Shown here: positions 23,687-33,144 of the stretch, in pieces
Layout of the letters: the number at the start of each line of letters is the position of its first letter
Numbering within the stretch: the stretch's first letter is position 1
Notes under the pieces: model-generated
Database searches by the model: none
What the model saw: only the letters and a program-made list of their open reading frames with translations
What the model was told of the DNA's origin: nothing
NCBI RefSeq assembly: GCF_903819435.1
Contig: NZ_CAIJDP010000060.1
Location: 372,001-436,000, forward strand
Reading direction: 5' to 3'
From: Flavobacterium salmonis
GTDB taxonomy: Bacteria > Bacteroidota > Bacteroidia > Flavobacteriales > Flavobacteriaceae
Length of the DNA stretch: 64,000 nucleotides
Made by a program: the position numbers and the translations under genes

Positions 23687-23804
23687 TTTTAATTAGAAAA
23701 TTTTTCAATTAGAAAATGAGATAATTATTCAGGCAAAAAAGATAAAATTCACACTTGTTAGAAAGTAAAGCCTTTAAAAGTTTTCTCATTATCAGATTGA
23801 AACA
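23687..23804. other. AT-rich convergent gap with ATTAGA/TCTAAT repeats
   Basis: The gap between the T9SS gene and folK holds several copies of AATTAGAAAAT and TTTTCTCATTATC in both orientations. Similar sequence is seen at 6480-6700 and 54190-54262. No clean terminator hairpin was identified. Confidence 0.4.
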
Positions 23805-24938
23805 TTATCTAATTACCTTTTGAATTTGATTCAATATAAAAAGATAATCTTCATGTTTCCTGACAAAATCGCGATCTGAAACATCAATGATCAAAACGTT
23901 CAGATCTGTTTGAGATTTAATATACTCTAAGTACCCGTTATTGATTTTATCTAAATATTCAGCCGAGATATTTTGCTCATAACTTCGGCCGCGCTTTTTT
24001 ATGTTCTGAAGCAGTCTGGTTGTGTTTTGATATAAATAAACATACAGATCCGGCTTTGGCATTTCTTTATAAATGATATCAAACAAGTTTCGATACAAAC
24101 GGTATTCATCTTCGGCAAGCGTAATTTTTGCAAAAATCAGGGATTTAAAAATATGATAATCGGCAATCACAAAATCTTTAAACAAATCAAATTGTGCCAA
24201 ATCATCCGATAATTGCTGATAACGATCAGCAAGAAAAGACATTTCTAACGGAAAAGCATACCGGTTTTGATCCTTATAAAATTTTGGTAAAAAAGGATTA
24301 TCTGCAAAACGTTCCAAAACGGTTTTTGCATTAAAATCTTCAGCAATTTTCTGTACCAAAGTAGTTTTTCCTGCACCAATATTTCCTTCAAAAGCAATAT
24401 AATTAAACCGCTCAAGCGGAATTTCATCCAATGGATTTTTTAAGTCCTGAACCACAGTACAAATACTATCATCCGGTGTTATTGCAATTAATTCAGAAAC
24501 AGTTTTATGAAGAACCGGGTGTTTCCAGTTTAATTTTAAATCCTGCATGGGCAGCAAAACAAAATTTCGGTTTTGCATTAATGGATGCGGAACCCGAAGC
24601 TTATCCGATTCGATAATTTCATCATCAAAAACAATCAAATCAATATCGATAATTCGGGATTGGTAGCCTTGCTGATCAGAACGGATACGCCCTAATTGTT
24701 TTTCTACTTTTAAAACCTGACTGAGTATTTTTTGTGCAGAGGAAGAACTGTGCAAAAGCAAAGCACAATTATAAAAAGCATCACTTTCGAATCCCCAGGC
24801 AGGCGTTTCGTACAATTTTGAAACCCGGATTACGGTTCCCACTTCCTGATGTATTAAATCAATACAGCTTTCGATATTTTCTAGCCGATTGCCCTGATTG
24901 CTGCCTATTGATAAAATGACCTGATGCTGTGATTTCAT
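23805..24938 (-). CDS. folK: FolK fused to deoxynucleoside kinase
   Basis: The 377-residue protein joins two enzymes. Residues 1-160 are HPPK (FolK), which pyrophosphorylates 6-hydroxymethyl-dihydropterin in folate synthesis. Its marks are LSIGSNQGNRLENI (9-22), RVSKLYETPAWGF (38-50) and RIIDIDLIVFDDE (95-107), including the metal-binding aspartates D98 and D100. Residues 178-377 form a deoxynucleoside kinase: P-loop EGNIGAGKTT (184-193), then the DRY-type motif LADRYQQL and the lid RGRSYEQNIS with its arginines. The linker is about 15 residues and the frame is continuous. This fusion is known from Bacteroidota genomes, so it is not an assembly error. It is divergent from sppA. Confidence 0.93.
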   Translation of the reverse strand: MKSQHQVILSIGSNQGNRLENIESCIDLIHQEVGTVIRVSKLYETPAWGFESDAFYNCALLLHSSSSAQKILSQVLKVEKQLGRIRSDQQGYQSRIIDIDLIVFDDEIIESDKLRVPHPLMQNRNFVLLPMQDLKLNWKHPVLHKTVSELIAITPDDSICTVVQDLKNPLDEIPLERFNYIAFEGNIGAGKTTLVQKIAEDFNAKTVLERFADNPFLPKFYKDQNRYAFPLEMSFLADRYQQLSDDLAQFDLFKDFVIADYHIFKSLIFAKITLAEDEYRLYRNLFDIIYKEMPKPDLYVYLYQNTTRLLQNIKKRGRSYEQNISAEYLDKINNGYLEYIKSQTDLNVLIIDVSDRDFVRKHEDYLFILNQIQKVIR

Positions 24939-24978
24939 AATTAATGCAAATTAACTAAAACTATTTTAGAATTAACAA

Positions 24979-24986
24979 TATATTTG
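24979..24986 (+). promoter_or_regulatory. -7 box upstream of sppA
   Basis: TATATTTG matches TAnnTTTG perfectly, 90 bases before the sppA start, in the divergent folK-sppA gap. The -33 element is unclear. Confidence 0.45.
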
Positions 24987-25075
24987 TGTAGTGCCATGTT
25001 TGTTCAATTGAAAATTTATCCATAAAAGTTGTAACAAAGCAGCCCCTTTTACTACTTATTTAAAAAAAGTATTTT

Positions 25076-26833
25076 ATGAAATTTCTAGGAAATGTAATTG
25101 CCACAGTTGTTGGTATTTTTGTTTTTATTATGTTATTCTTTTTTGGAATAATCCTAATAGGAACTATTTTTGGAAGCGAGGACACTGTTACAGTCAAAGC
25201 CGATTCAGTTATTGAATTAGATTTAAAAGAAATCAATAATGACTATGCCGGAAAATTTAAAGATCCATGGGTAACGCAATTCTCCAAAGATGGAAAAATT
25301 GGTTTAACTGATGTAATTAATGCTATTGAAGCGGCAAAAACAGACGACAAAATTAAAGGAATCTCTATATTAAATGATGAATCTTCTTTAGGACTGGCGC
25401 AATATAAAGATTTGAGAAATGCGTTGGAAAGCTTCAAGAAATCAGGAAAATTTGTTTGGGCTTACGCCAATACTTATTCTCAAAAAGAATATTATTTGAA
25501 CTCGGTAGCAAATACTATCTATTTGAATCCTGCCGGAGATCTTGATTTTAAAGGACTTTCTTCTGAAGTAATGTTTTTTAAAGATTTTCAGGAAAAATCA
25601 GGTATCCATATGGAAGTGATTCGTCACGGAAAATACAAAAGTGCCGTTGAACCTTTCCTTGAAAACAAAATGAGCGATGCTAACAGAGAACAAATTACTG
25701 CTCTTTTAAATTCTATATGGTCAACTGTAGTAGCCGATATTTCAAAAAGCCGAAATATTCCGATTACCAAATTAAACGAAATTGCAGACGGCTTGTTAGC
25801 CAGAACACCCGAAATGGCAAAAAATGCACATCTGGTTGACATTATAGCTTATGAAGATGTCTATCACAATGCCATAAAAAAAGCTTTAAAAGTGACCGGT
25901 GATGATGATTATAATAAAATCTCGATTTTAGATTACACTCAAAATAACGTAACCACAGCTTTAACTAATACTGCAACCGATCAAATTGCAATTATTTACG
26001 CTCAGGGCGAAATTGGCAGCGGTGAAGGTGATGTTAATCAAATTGGTGAAGGTTCCATGAGACGTTCACTTCAGGAAGCCAGAAAAAATGAGGATGTAAA
26101 AGCTATTGTGCTAAGAGTAGACAGTCCTGGAGGAAGCGCACTTACTTCTGATTTGATCTGGAGAGAAATTGAGATTACCAAAAAAGTAAAACCTGTTGTG
26201 GTCTCAATGGGTAATTATGCTGCATCCGGAGGTTATTATATCGCTTGCAATGCCAATAAAATTTTTGCCGAAAAAAATACAATCACGGGTTCTATTGGTG
26301 TTTTTGGTGTTTTACCAAATTTTAGCCCTTTGGCAAACAAATTAGGAATTAATACCGAACAGGTAAAAACACATGAAAACTCAGCAAATTATAGTCCGTT
26401 TGTACCGGTTGACGAAAAATTCAAAGCTTTTACACTGGAAAGTGTTGAGCACATTTACAACACTTTTGTAACACACGTTGCCGAAGGCCGAAAAATGACT
26501 TTTGCACAAGTAGATGCCATTGCACAGGGAAGAGTCTGGTCTGGGACTGAAGCTCTAAAAATTGGTTTAGTAGACCAAATTGGAGGGCTGAATGATGCTA
26601 TTGCTGAAGCAGCCAAAATAGCAAAAGTAAAATCATACAGTACAGAGAATTATCCTGAATACGAGAAAGATTTCAATGACCTTTTATCAGGTCTTCCATT
26701 CGCTCAGTCAAAAGAAACTTTCATAAAAGAAGAAATTGGTGAAGAAAATTATTTGCTTATCGAACACATCAAAAGACTTCAAAAACTTAAAGGAGCTCAG
26801 GCCATAATGCCCTACACCATCAACATCAAATAA
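25076..26833 (+). CDS. sppA: Signal peptide peptidase SppA, long form
   Basis: The 585-residue inner membrane protease degrades cleaved signal peptides. One N-terminal membrane helix (about 8-33) anchors two tandem S49 domains, as in the 67-kDa E. coli type. The general-base lysine is K188 in RHGKYKSAVEPF within the first domain. The nucleophile is S384 in NYAASGGYYIA within the second domain. LRVDSPGGSALTSDL (346-360) forms the oxyanion-binding region. Length is close to the E. coli enzyme. A hydrolase gene follows after nine bases, so they form an operon. Confidence 0.95.
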   Translation: MKFLGNVIATVVGIFVFIMLFFFGIILIGTIFGSEDTVTVKADSVIELDLKEINNDYAGKFKDPWVTQFSKDGKIGLTDVINAIEAAKTDDKIKGISILNDESSLGLAQYKDLRNALESFKKSGKFVWAYANTYSQKEYYLNSVANTIYLNPAGDLDFKGLSSEVMFFKDFQEKSGIHMEVIRHGKYKSAVEPFLENKMSDANREQITALLNSIWSTVVADISKSRNIPITKLNEIADGLLARTPEMAKNAHLVDIIAYEDVYHNAIKKALKVTGDDDYNKISILDYTQNNVTTALTNTATDQIAIIYAQGEIGSGEGDVNQIGEGSMRRSLQEARKNEDVKAIVLRVDSPGGSALTSDLIWREIEITKKVKPVVVSMGNYAASGGYYIACNANKIFAEKNTITGSIGVFGVLPNFSPLANKLGINTEQVKTHENSANYSPFVPVDEKFKAFTLESVEHIYNTFVTHVAEGRKMTFAQVDAIAQGRVWSGTEALKIGLVDQIGGLNDAIAEAAKIAKVKSYSTENYPEYEKDFNDLLSGLPFAQSKETFIKEEIGEENYLLIEHIKRLQKLKGAQAIMPYTINIK

Positions 26834-26842
26834 TTTCAGAAT

Positions 26843-27790
26843 ATGAATAAAATAATTCTTCTTCTAACCGTTTTTATACTAAGTTTTGTTAATGCTCAGG
26901 ACAAAAAAGAAATCACTTTTAAGGAATCTCCAATTGTATTAAAAATAAATACAGATCAGCTTTTTGGAACATTAACGACTCCTGACCTAACAAAAAAATA
27001 TCCCGTAGCATTACTAATTTCAGGTTCAGGGCCAACAGACAGAAATGGGAACAATCCGATGATGAAAAACAATTCATTAAAAATGCTTGCCGAAAGTCTT
27101 GCAAAAAACGGAATTGCATCATTACGCTATGATAAAAGAGGGATTGGAGAAAGCAAAGCTTCGGCAATTTCAGAACAGACACTGGTATTTGAAAATTATA
27201 CCGAAGATGCTAAAAGCTGGATTAATTTACTAAAACAAGACAAACGTTTTTCTGAGGTAATTATCATTGGACATAGTGAAGGTTCATTAATAGGAATGAT
27301 AGCCGGAGCAAAAGCAAACAAATTCATTTCGATTGCAGGTCCCGGAGAATCTGCTGATATATTAATAAAAACACAAATCGGATCCAAATCAAACAAACAA
27401 CTCAACGATTTGACGTTTCCAATTATTGATTCGCTGAAAAGCGGTAATACAGTAAAAAAAGTTGACCCGATGCTGAATTCTCTCTTCAGAGCCAGCATTC
27501 AGCCTTATTTAATTTCATGGTTTAAATACAATCCACAAACAGAAATTAAAAAATTAAATGTCCCTATTTTGATTATTCAGGGAAATAAGGATTTACAAGT
27601 AACCGTCAAAGATGCCGAACTTTTATCCCAGGCCAGCAAAAATGCCGAACTTTTGATTGTCGAGAAAATGAACCATGTTCTGAAAAATATCGAAGGCGAT
27701 ACTCAGGCAAACATGGAAAGCTATAACAATGAAAGCTTACCTGTTTCAGAAGTCATGACCAATAAGATTATTTCTTTTATCAAAAAGTAA
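26843..27790 (+). CDS. Secreted alpha/beta hydrolase
   Basis: The 315-residue protein has a signal peptide (MNKIILLLTVFILSFVNAQ) and an alpha/beta-hydrolase fold. The nucleophile elbow is IIGHSEGS with S145. The oxyanion loop is LISGSGPTDRNGN (58-70), and RYDKRGIGES (95-104) is a typical strand-turn. The likely acid is in the IIQGNKDLQV segment, and the catalytic histidine is in EKMNHVLKN. Substrate unknown; esterase or peptidase activity is likely. It lies nine bases after sppA, so it is probably coexpressed with it. Confidence 0.87.
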   Translation: MNKIILLLTVFILSFVNAQDKKEITFKESPIVLKINTDQLFGTLTTPDLTKKYPVALLISGSGPTDRNGNNPMMKNNSLKMLAESLAKNGIASLRYDKRGIGESKASAISEQTLVFENYTEDAKSWINLLKQDKRFSEVIIIGHSEGSLIGMIAGAKANKFISIAGPGESADILIKTQIGSKSNKQLNDLTFPIIDSLKSGNTVKKVDPMLNSLFRASIQPYLISWFKYNPQTEIKKLNVPILIIQGNKDLQVTVKDAELLSQASKNAELLIVEKMNHVLKNIEGDTQANMESYNNESLPVSEVMTNKIISFIKK

Positions 27791-27812
27791 TCAAAATCAT
27801 AAAACCATAAAG

Positions 27813-27842
27813 TATCCGTTTGAATCTATATTCAGACGGATA
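27813..27842 (+). terminator. Terminator of the sppA-hydrolase operon
   Basis: TATCCGT and ACGGATA pair, extended by TTGAA/TTCAG with a mismatch, and are followed by a run of seven T. Confidence 0.75.
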
Positions 27843-27919
27843 TTTTTTTATCCCTAAAAATCAAGTATGTTTCTGAATATGTTTGAGAAAAGTTTATCTT
27901 TAAACTCAATCAAAAAAAC

Positions 27920-27927
27920 TATTTTTG
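27920..27927 (+). promoter_or_regulatory. Possible promoter directly upstream of the MITE
   Basis: TATTTTTG matches TAnnTTTG, four bases before the left target-site copy. If it drives asmA, the palindromic element would be transcribed in the 5' leader. Confidence 0.35.
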
Positions 27928-27933
27928 CACTAA

Positions 27934-28093
27934 GAGCCTGTTTAAAATTTATTTATTGGCTTTTTTATGATGATTTTCGGCTACAACTTCGTTAAATTTT
28001 CATACAATAGCGCTGCTATTCTATAAAAATTTGCCTTATTTCGCTCAAAAATCATTCAAAAATAAATCTCAAAAATAAATTTTAAACAAGCTC
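27934..28093. mobile_element. 160-bp palindromic MITE-like element
   Basis: The ends are 22-bp terminal inverted repeats with one mismatch (AGAGCCTGTTTAAAATTTATTT at 27933-27954 against its complement at 28073-28094). TAA occurs on both sides (27931-27933 and 28094-28096) as a likely target duplication. AATAGC-GCT-GCTATT (28006-28020) forms a hairpin tip exactly at the centre of the element, so the whole unit can fold as a single imperfect stem. There is no coding frame. TAA duplications and GAGC ends suggest mobilisation by an IS5/IS1031-type transposase; that assignment is inference. Confidence 0.75.
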
Positions 28094-28131
28094 TAAGTCA
28101 ATTATATAATTAAACCTCAAATTCTATTTAT

Positions 28132-30759
28132 ATGCTTAAGAAAATTCTAAAAATCACCGGAATTATACTCGTAGTTTTTATTGCGGCTTTATTTGCGATT
28201 CCCTACTTTTTTAAAGATCAGATTAAAGCTAAAATTGCTGAAGCCATCAACGAAAGTGTAGATGCAAAAGTAAGTTTTGCAGATGCTGATTTAAGTTTAT
28301 TTAAAAATTTCCCAAATGCAAATGTTTCGATTGAGAAATTAGTGATCATCAACAAAGCTCCATTTGAAGGAGATACTTTAGTTTCCTTAGGTGAATTAGA
28401 TTTAAAGATGAGTATCAAGGAACTTTTTAAAGGAAAAGAAGAACCGATGAGCATCGAGGGAATCAGTTCTCAAAATGGTCTGATTAATATTATTTTCAAC
28501 AAAGACGGAATCGGAAACTTTGATATTGCTTTAAAAGATAAAAAAGAAACCCAGAAAGATGATAAAAAAAGTGATCCACTTTCTTTAAAAATTCAGAATT
28601 ATAAAATTGAAAATTTCACTTTCAGATATATCGATCAGGGTTCAAAAATAAAAATGGTAATTGATAGTTTAAATCACGAAGGGACCGGTGATTTCACCAA
28701 TTCGAATCTTGACCTGACTACAAAATCCACTGCTAAAGTTTCTTTGGACATGGATAAAATGAATTATCTTAAAGATGTAAAACTGACTTTAGATGCTGTT
28801 TTAGGAATTGATTTAGCCAAAAGCAAGTATACTTTTAAAGAGAATAAAGCCCTGATCAATCAATTGCCTTTAGAATTTGACGGATTTATTCAGATGGTAG
28901 AAGCTGGACAGATTTATGACTTGAAATTCAAAACTCCTACCTCATCTTTTACTAATTTCTTAGGATTAATTCCTTCAGCCTATGCATCAAGTTTAGATGG
29001 CGTAAAAACAACCGGAGATTTTACTATTGTTGGTTTTGCAAAAGGAGAATTAACAGAAACAACAGTTCCTAAATTCAATATTGCAATCGCATCAAACAAT
29101 GCTTCTTTTCAATATCCAAACTTACCAAAATCGGTTCAGAGTATTGTAATTGATACTAAAATCATCAATGAAACCGGTATTTTGAATGATACCTACGTTA
29201 ATCTTGACAAACTTTCTTTCAAAATAGATCAGGATGTTTTTAGTGCCAAAGCAAATATTAAAAATATAACGGTAAATCCTATTGTTGATGCCGCTTTAAA
29301 AGGAACTATCAATTTGGCGAATCTTTCAAAGGCCTATCCTGTTAAATTAGATAAGCCACTGGCAGGAATCTTAAAAGCTGATGTTACGACTAATTTTGAT
29401 ATGGCATCTGTAGAGAACAGCCAGTATCAAAACATTAAAAATGCAGGAACGATAAGTTTGTCAGGATTCAAATATACTGATGAGAACAATAAATCAATGA
29501 ACATCAGCACGGCTTTGGTTGAGTTTAATCCGAGCAGAATTAACCTAAAGCAGTTTAATGCTACCACCGGAAAAAGTGATATTGCCATTAATGGAATTTT
29601 AGAAAATTTCTACGGTTTTATGTTCAAAAAACAAGAGCTGAAAGGAAACTTCAATATGAGTTCAAACCAGTTGGCTGTTGACGATTTTATGACTTCAGGA
29701 GAGCCTGCAAAAACTACAACCACAAATGGTGAAGCTAAAGCTGAAACAAAAACGGCTGGAAAGCCTGCAGATGCAATGAAGATTCCAGCATTTTTAAATT
29801 GTACTTTAAACGCAAAAGCAAATACCGTTTTGTATGATAATTTAAAATTGACTGCGGTTTCAGGAAAACTAATCATCAAGGATGAAAAAGCCACTTTAGA
29901 AAACTTTAAAACATCAATTTTTGGGGGATCAATCGGATTGACAGGTACGGTTTCTACAAAAGCAAAAGTTCCTACTTTTGATATGAATTTAGGTTTTAAC
30001 CAGGTTGATATTGCCCAGACTTTTACGCAATTGGATATGATGAAAAAAATTGCACCCATCGCAGGAATAATCAACGGAAAATTAAATTCGACTATTAAAT
30101 TAAACGGAAATCTGGATGCCAAAGAATTAACTCCTGATTTAAAATCACTTTCCGGGGATTTACTGGGGCAATTACTTTCGACTACGGTAAATGCAAAAAA
30201 TTCGACTTTGTTGAACAGTTTGAGTTCTAATGTTAAATTTATTGACGTAAATAAACTAAACTTAAATGATTTAAAAATGGCATTGACTTTTGATGACGGG
30301 AAAGTAAATATCAAACCATTTGACATAAAATACCAGGACATTAAAATTAACGTTGGCGGAGCTCATGGGTTTGATCAGACGATGAGTTACAATATAAAAA
30401 TGGATGTACCGGCAAAGTATTTAGGCACTGAAGCAAATGCTTTTCTCTCTAAGTTATCTCCTGCAGATGCTGCTAAATTAGAAAACATTCCAATTTCAGG
30501 TATGATAACCGGAAACTTCTCAAAACCTAAGGTTGCCATAGATACCAAAACGGCCATAAATAATCTTACCTCTCAGGTAGTTAAGCAACAAAAAGAAAAG
30601 CTAACCAAACAAGGCGCTACAGCCCTTACGGATTTACTGAACAAAAACAGCAAATCAAAAGATACAACAAAGACGGCTACTGATAAGGCGAAAACTAATG
30701 AAGAAGTTAAAACTAAAGCAAGTGACTTACTGAATGGCTTGTTTAAGAAGAAAAAATAA
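28132..30759 (+). CDS. AsmA-family envelope protein
   Basis: The 875-residue protein starts with one membrane helix (ILKITGIILVVFIAALFAIP) and a short cytoplasmic end. The rest is a long beta-rich periplasmic part typical of AsmA-like proteins, which share the lipid-transfer bridge fold of the YhdP/TamB group. Characteristic pieces are the N-terminal VSFADADLSLFKNFPNANVS with IEKLVIINKAPFEGDT, and the C-terminal AsmA_2-like region (IAPIAGIINGKLNSTIKL). The C-terminal 70 residues are Lys/Thr-rich and low in complexity. It probably helps lipid or outer membrane homeostasis. Its leader contains the MITE-like palindrome. Confidence 0.88.
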   Translation: MLKKILKITGIILVVFIAALFAIPYFFKDQIKAKIAEAINESVDAKVSFADADLSLFKNFPNANVSIEKLVIINKAPFEGDTLVSLGELDLKMSIKELFKGKEEPMSIEGISSQNGLINIIFNKDGIGNFDIALKDKKETQKDDKKSDPLSLKIQNYKIENFTFRYIDQGSKIKMVIDSLNHEGTGDFTNSNLDLTTKSTAKVSLDMDKMNYLKDVKLTLDAVLGIDLAKSKYTFKENKALINQLPLEFDGFIQMVEAGQIYDLKFKTPTSSFTNFLGLIPSAYASSLDGVKTTGDFTIVGFAKGELTETTVPKFNIAIASNNASFQYPNLPKSVQSIVIDTKIINETGILNDTYVNLDKLSFKIDQDVFSAKANIKNITVNPIVDAALKGTINLANLSKAYPVKLDKPLAGILKADVTTNFDMASVENSQYQNIKNAGTISLSGFKYTDENNKSMNISTALVEFNPSRINLKQFNATTGKSDIAINGILENFYGFMFKKQELKGNFNMSSNQLAVDDFMTSGEPAKTTTTNGEAKAETKTAGKPADAMKIPAFLNCTLNAKANTVLYDNLKLTAVSGKLIIKDEKATLENFKTSIFGGSIGLTGTVSTKAKVPTFDMNLGFNQVDIAQTFTQLDMMKKIAPIAGIINGKLNSTIKLNGNLDAKELTPDLKSLSGDLLGQLLSTTVNAKNSTLLNSLSSNVKFIDVNKLNLNDLKMALTFDDGKVNIKPFDIKYQDIKINVGGAHGFDQTMSYNIKMDVPAKYLGTEANAFLSKLSPADAAKLENIPISGMITGNFSKPKVAIDTKTAINNLTSQVVKQQKEKLTKQGATALTDLLNKNSKSKDTTKTATDKAKTNEEVKTKASDLLNGLFKKKK

Positions 30760-30762
30760 CAC

Positions 30763-30802
30763 AAAAAGAAAGGTCAATCTGTTTAGATTGACCTTTCTTT
30801 TT
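30763..30802. terminator. Bidirectional terminator, asmA and GT9
   Basis: An 18-bp perfect stem (30763-30780 with 30785-30802) around GTTT lies between convergent genes. Its right end overlaps the first two bases of the GT9 stop codon (30801-30803). Confidence 0.88.
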
Positions 30803-31880
30803 AAATCGCTTTATAATAGATGGCTGATTTTCCGTTATTTAAAATTGTATCAAAAACTCTAAAATAATCTTGTTTCGAAAAATTATTTATATCAACTCCA
30901 ATACTATTATTATCGTATGGTTCATATTTCTTTAATTTTGAAACAGAAAACAGCCCCACTGTTGGCGTTAGAACCGCACTGGACAAATGCATGATTCCAC
31001 TGTCGGCACCTATAAACAAATCGGCGTTAGCTATAACAGCGCCAATTTCCCGAATATGCTTACTATAAAATGTAGGTGCTTTAAAACCAATTTGAGAAAC
31101 ATTTTCTATTGGTAAAATCTCTATAATATTATAATTTTTATATTCAGCTTTTAAATTGGCATAAAAATCTTCCCACCAGGATTCCGATAAACATTTTGCT
31201 CCTGTTGCATAAGTAAAAATACAAATTGTTTTGTTCATGTTTTCTACCAAATTTTCCAATGTTTTCTTACCAGCTGCAATTTCATGAGAATTCAGTTTAA
31301 GATCTAAAGGTGCAATAGTACTATCTTTTTTCTCAAATCCTAATTTGGTCAAATAATCCCGAAAGTGATAAATTGGATATTTGGCAATATGAGCATAATC
31401 GCCAGAATATAAATTGGCAGAAAAAGGTAAATCGCCAAAAAACTTAAATTTAGAATTAGAAAACTTGGTTGCCAATCGACCAGAAGAAGAGCCGTGATCT
31501 ACATTTATGGCAATGTCGTATTTGTACTTTTTTAAGGAAATCCAAACACTAAAATATTTTAATAAATTGCTAAAAGGCTTTTTAGGCAATTCTATTATTC
31601 TGGATATCTGACCATAATTTTGAAAAATGACAGGTGATAAAGAACCTTTTACAAACAAATCGATTTTACAATTTGGAAACGTCTCTTCTAATTCCTGAAC
31701 AAAAGGAGTAATCAACAATAGATTCCCTAATCTGGCATTTGGTCTGCAAATCAACACTCTCTTGACATCGTTTCTATTAACCAAAGTAATCCCTTGTTCA
31801 GTGTTTGATCTTCCAATATTCTTAGTCAGATTATGCATAAGGCTACGTCTGACAACATTTACTTTACTTAAAATTCCCAT
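30801..31880 (-). CDS. Glycosyltransferase family 9 (heptosyltransferase-like)
   Basis: The 359-residue protein resembles ADP-heptose:LPS heptosyltransferases (GT9, GT-B fold). The N-terminal half begins the conserved domain with VLICRPNARLGNLLLITPFV (about 42-61), then ELEETFPNCKIDLFVKG. The C-terminal half has ICIFTYATGAKCLSESWWED and the nucleotide-sugar region ADLFIGADSGIMHLSSAVLT. It probably adds a sugar to lipopolysaccharide core at the inner membrane face. The actual donor in Flavobacteria, many of which lack heptose, is uncertain. It stands alone between convergent terminators. Confidence 0.85.
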   Translation of the reverse strand: MGILSKVNVVRRSLMHNLTKNIGRSNTEQGITLVNRNDVKRVLICRPNARLGNLLLITPFVQELEETFPNCKIDLFVKGSLSPVIFQNYGQISRIIELPKKPFSNLLKYFSVWISLKKYKYDIAINVDHGSSSGRLATKFSNSKFKFFGDLPFSANLYSGDYAHIAKYPIYHFRDYLTKLGFEKKDSTIAPLDLKLNSHEIAAGKKTLENLVENMNKTICIFTYATGAKCLSESWWEDFYANLKAEYKNYNIIEILPIENVSQIGFKAPTFYSKHIREIGAVIANADLFIGADSGIMHLSSAVLTPTVGLFSVSKLKKYEPYDNNSIGVDINNFSKQDYFRVFDTILNNGKSAIYYKAI

Positions 31881-32050
31881 TTTATAACTAATTAAGCTGA
31901 TTTGTAATTTAAAAATGAATTCTTCTTGTAATCTGTTACAAAACTAATTCGTATATATTTTTAAAATTAAAATCTCTCAATAAGTAATTATTATAAAATT
32001 GTAATGAAATGTTTCATTTTTCACATGTTAATATTTTAAATATCAATAAA

Positions 32051-32096
32051 TTAAAACACAAAAGCTTTGAGAAATCCCAAAGCTTTTGTGTTTTAA
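32051..32096 (-). terminator. Terminator of the DUF2797 gene
   Basis: A 19-bp perfect stem (32051-32069 with 32078-32096) around an eight-base loop lies 20 bases beyond the stop codon. Confidence 0.88.
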
Positions 32097-32116
32097 TTTA
32101 TATTTTAAATCATCTG

Positions 32117-32911
32117 TTAAACTGAAATAGTAACTAAATATCCTTCAGATCCCCTGACATTAAAAACAGTACCGTTTTCAAAAATTAAATATTGCCCTTT
32201 AATTCCAACAAGCTTTCCTTGAAACGATGGAGTTTTGTCCAAATTTAAGCTTGCTACTTTTACAGGATAATCTAAAACAGGGTAATGTAAATCGTACACA
32301 TCATTCTTTTGACTGTAAAAATATTCCTGAGCTTCTGCCGGAATTAAACTTTCTATTTTCACTTTTTCGGCAATCAAATCGAAAGTTTGAGTTGGGTTTT
32401 GAAGCATTTTTCTCCAATTAGTTTTATCTGTGTAGAAACTTTTTAAAGCGACTTCAGTAATACCAGCCAGATACCTGTTAGGAACCTCAACTATTGAAAT
32501 TGCCTGACTTGCCCCCTGATCTATCCATCTGGTTGGCACCTGAGTTTTACGTGTTACACCCACTTTTATTTCACTAGCTACAGCAAAATAAACAACATGA
32601 GGCTGCAATTGTACTTTTTGTTCATACTCCAGGTCACGATCAGCGATTCCTAAATGTGCCGTACTCAGTTCAGGTCTCATAATCCAGTCTCCAACGGCAG
32701 GACTAGAGTAAAAACAATCATAGCAAAATCCCTGACGAAATATTTTTTTCTTTTTGCTGCAATTCAAACATTGATACCCTTCAAAACTGATTTCTATTTC
32801 GCTATTCAATAATTGGTTCATATGTAGAAAACTATCTTCAAAAACCAGATAATATTGAATTGGATTTCCAAATTCAGTTTGCATTTTTGTAAGTACACCT
32901 TGATATTGCAT
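32117..32911 (-). CDS. DUF2797 family protein
   Basis: The 264-residue cytoplasmic protein matches DUF2797. A zinc-binding pair is visible as CLNC (about 48-51) and CYDC (about 63-66). It is followed by YFAVASEIKVGVTRKTQVP and RWIDQGASQAISIVE, which has the Y...KVG(V)T...R(W) pattern of GIY-YIG-like nuclease folds. No complete catalytic GIY-YIG motif is seen and no activity has been assigned. Monocistronic, with a strong terminator. The family is widespread in Bacteroidota and Actinobacteria. Confidence 0.85.
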   Translation of the reverse strand: MQYQGVLTKMQTEFGNPIQYYLVFEDSFLHMNQLLNSEIEISFEGYQCLNCSKKKKIFRQGFCYDCFYSSPAVGDWIMRPELSTAHLGIADRDLEYEQKVQLQPHVVYFAVASEIKVGVTRKTQVPTRWIDQGASQAISIVEVPNRYLAGITEVALKSFYTDKTNWRKMLQNPTQTFDLIAEKVKIESLIPAEAQEYFYSQKNDVYDLHYPVLDYPVKVASLNLDKTPSFQGKLVGIKGQYLIFENGTVFNVRGSEGYLVTISV

Positions 32912-33001
32912 TTGAGATTGTAGTGTTTAAATTGTAGTGTTTGGATTTTTGTTTCCTTTTTTAAATTAAATTCAAGAAAGGGAATCTTTGTTGCAAATAA
33001 A

Positions 33002-33030
33002 TTGTTTTTTATAAAAAAACACTATTTTTG
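33002..33030 (+). promoter_or_regulatory. -33/-7 promoter of the GH3 gene
   Basis: TTG at 33002-33004 and TATTTTTG at 33023-33030 are separated by 18 bases, an ideal Bacteroidota promoter. The ATG lies 115 bases downstream. Confidence 0.55.
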
Positions 33031-33144
33031 ATACAACGACAAAGTTAGTATTTGTATATCGATATTCAAATTTTAAATCTCCGGCTTTTGCGAGAGGCAT
33101 TAATCCGAAATCTAAAATTATGAATTTAAAATCTAAATTTCTTC

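Noticed and set aside
29610..30341. 243-codon minus-strand frame within asmA
   Set aside because: Antisense shadow in a gene with clear AsmA features; Phe/Ser-rich translation without a domain.
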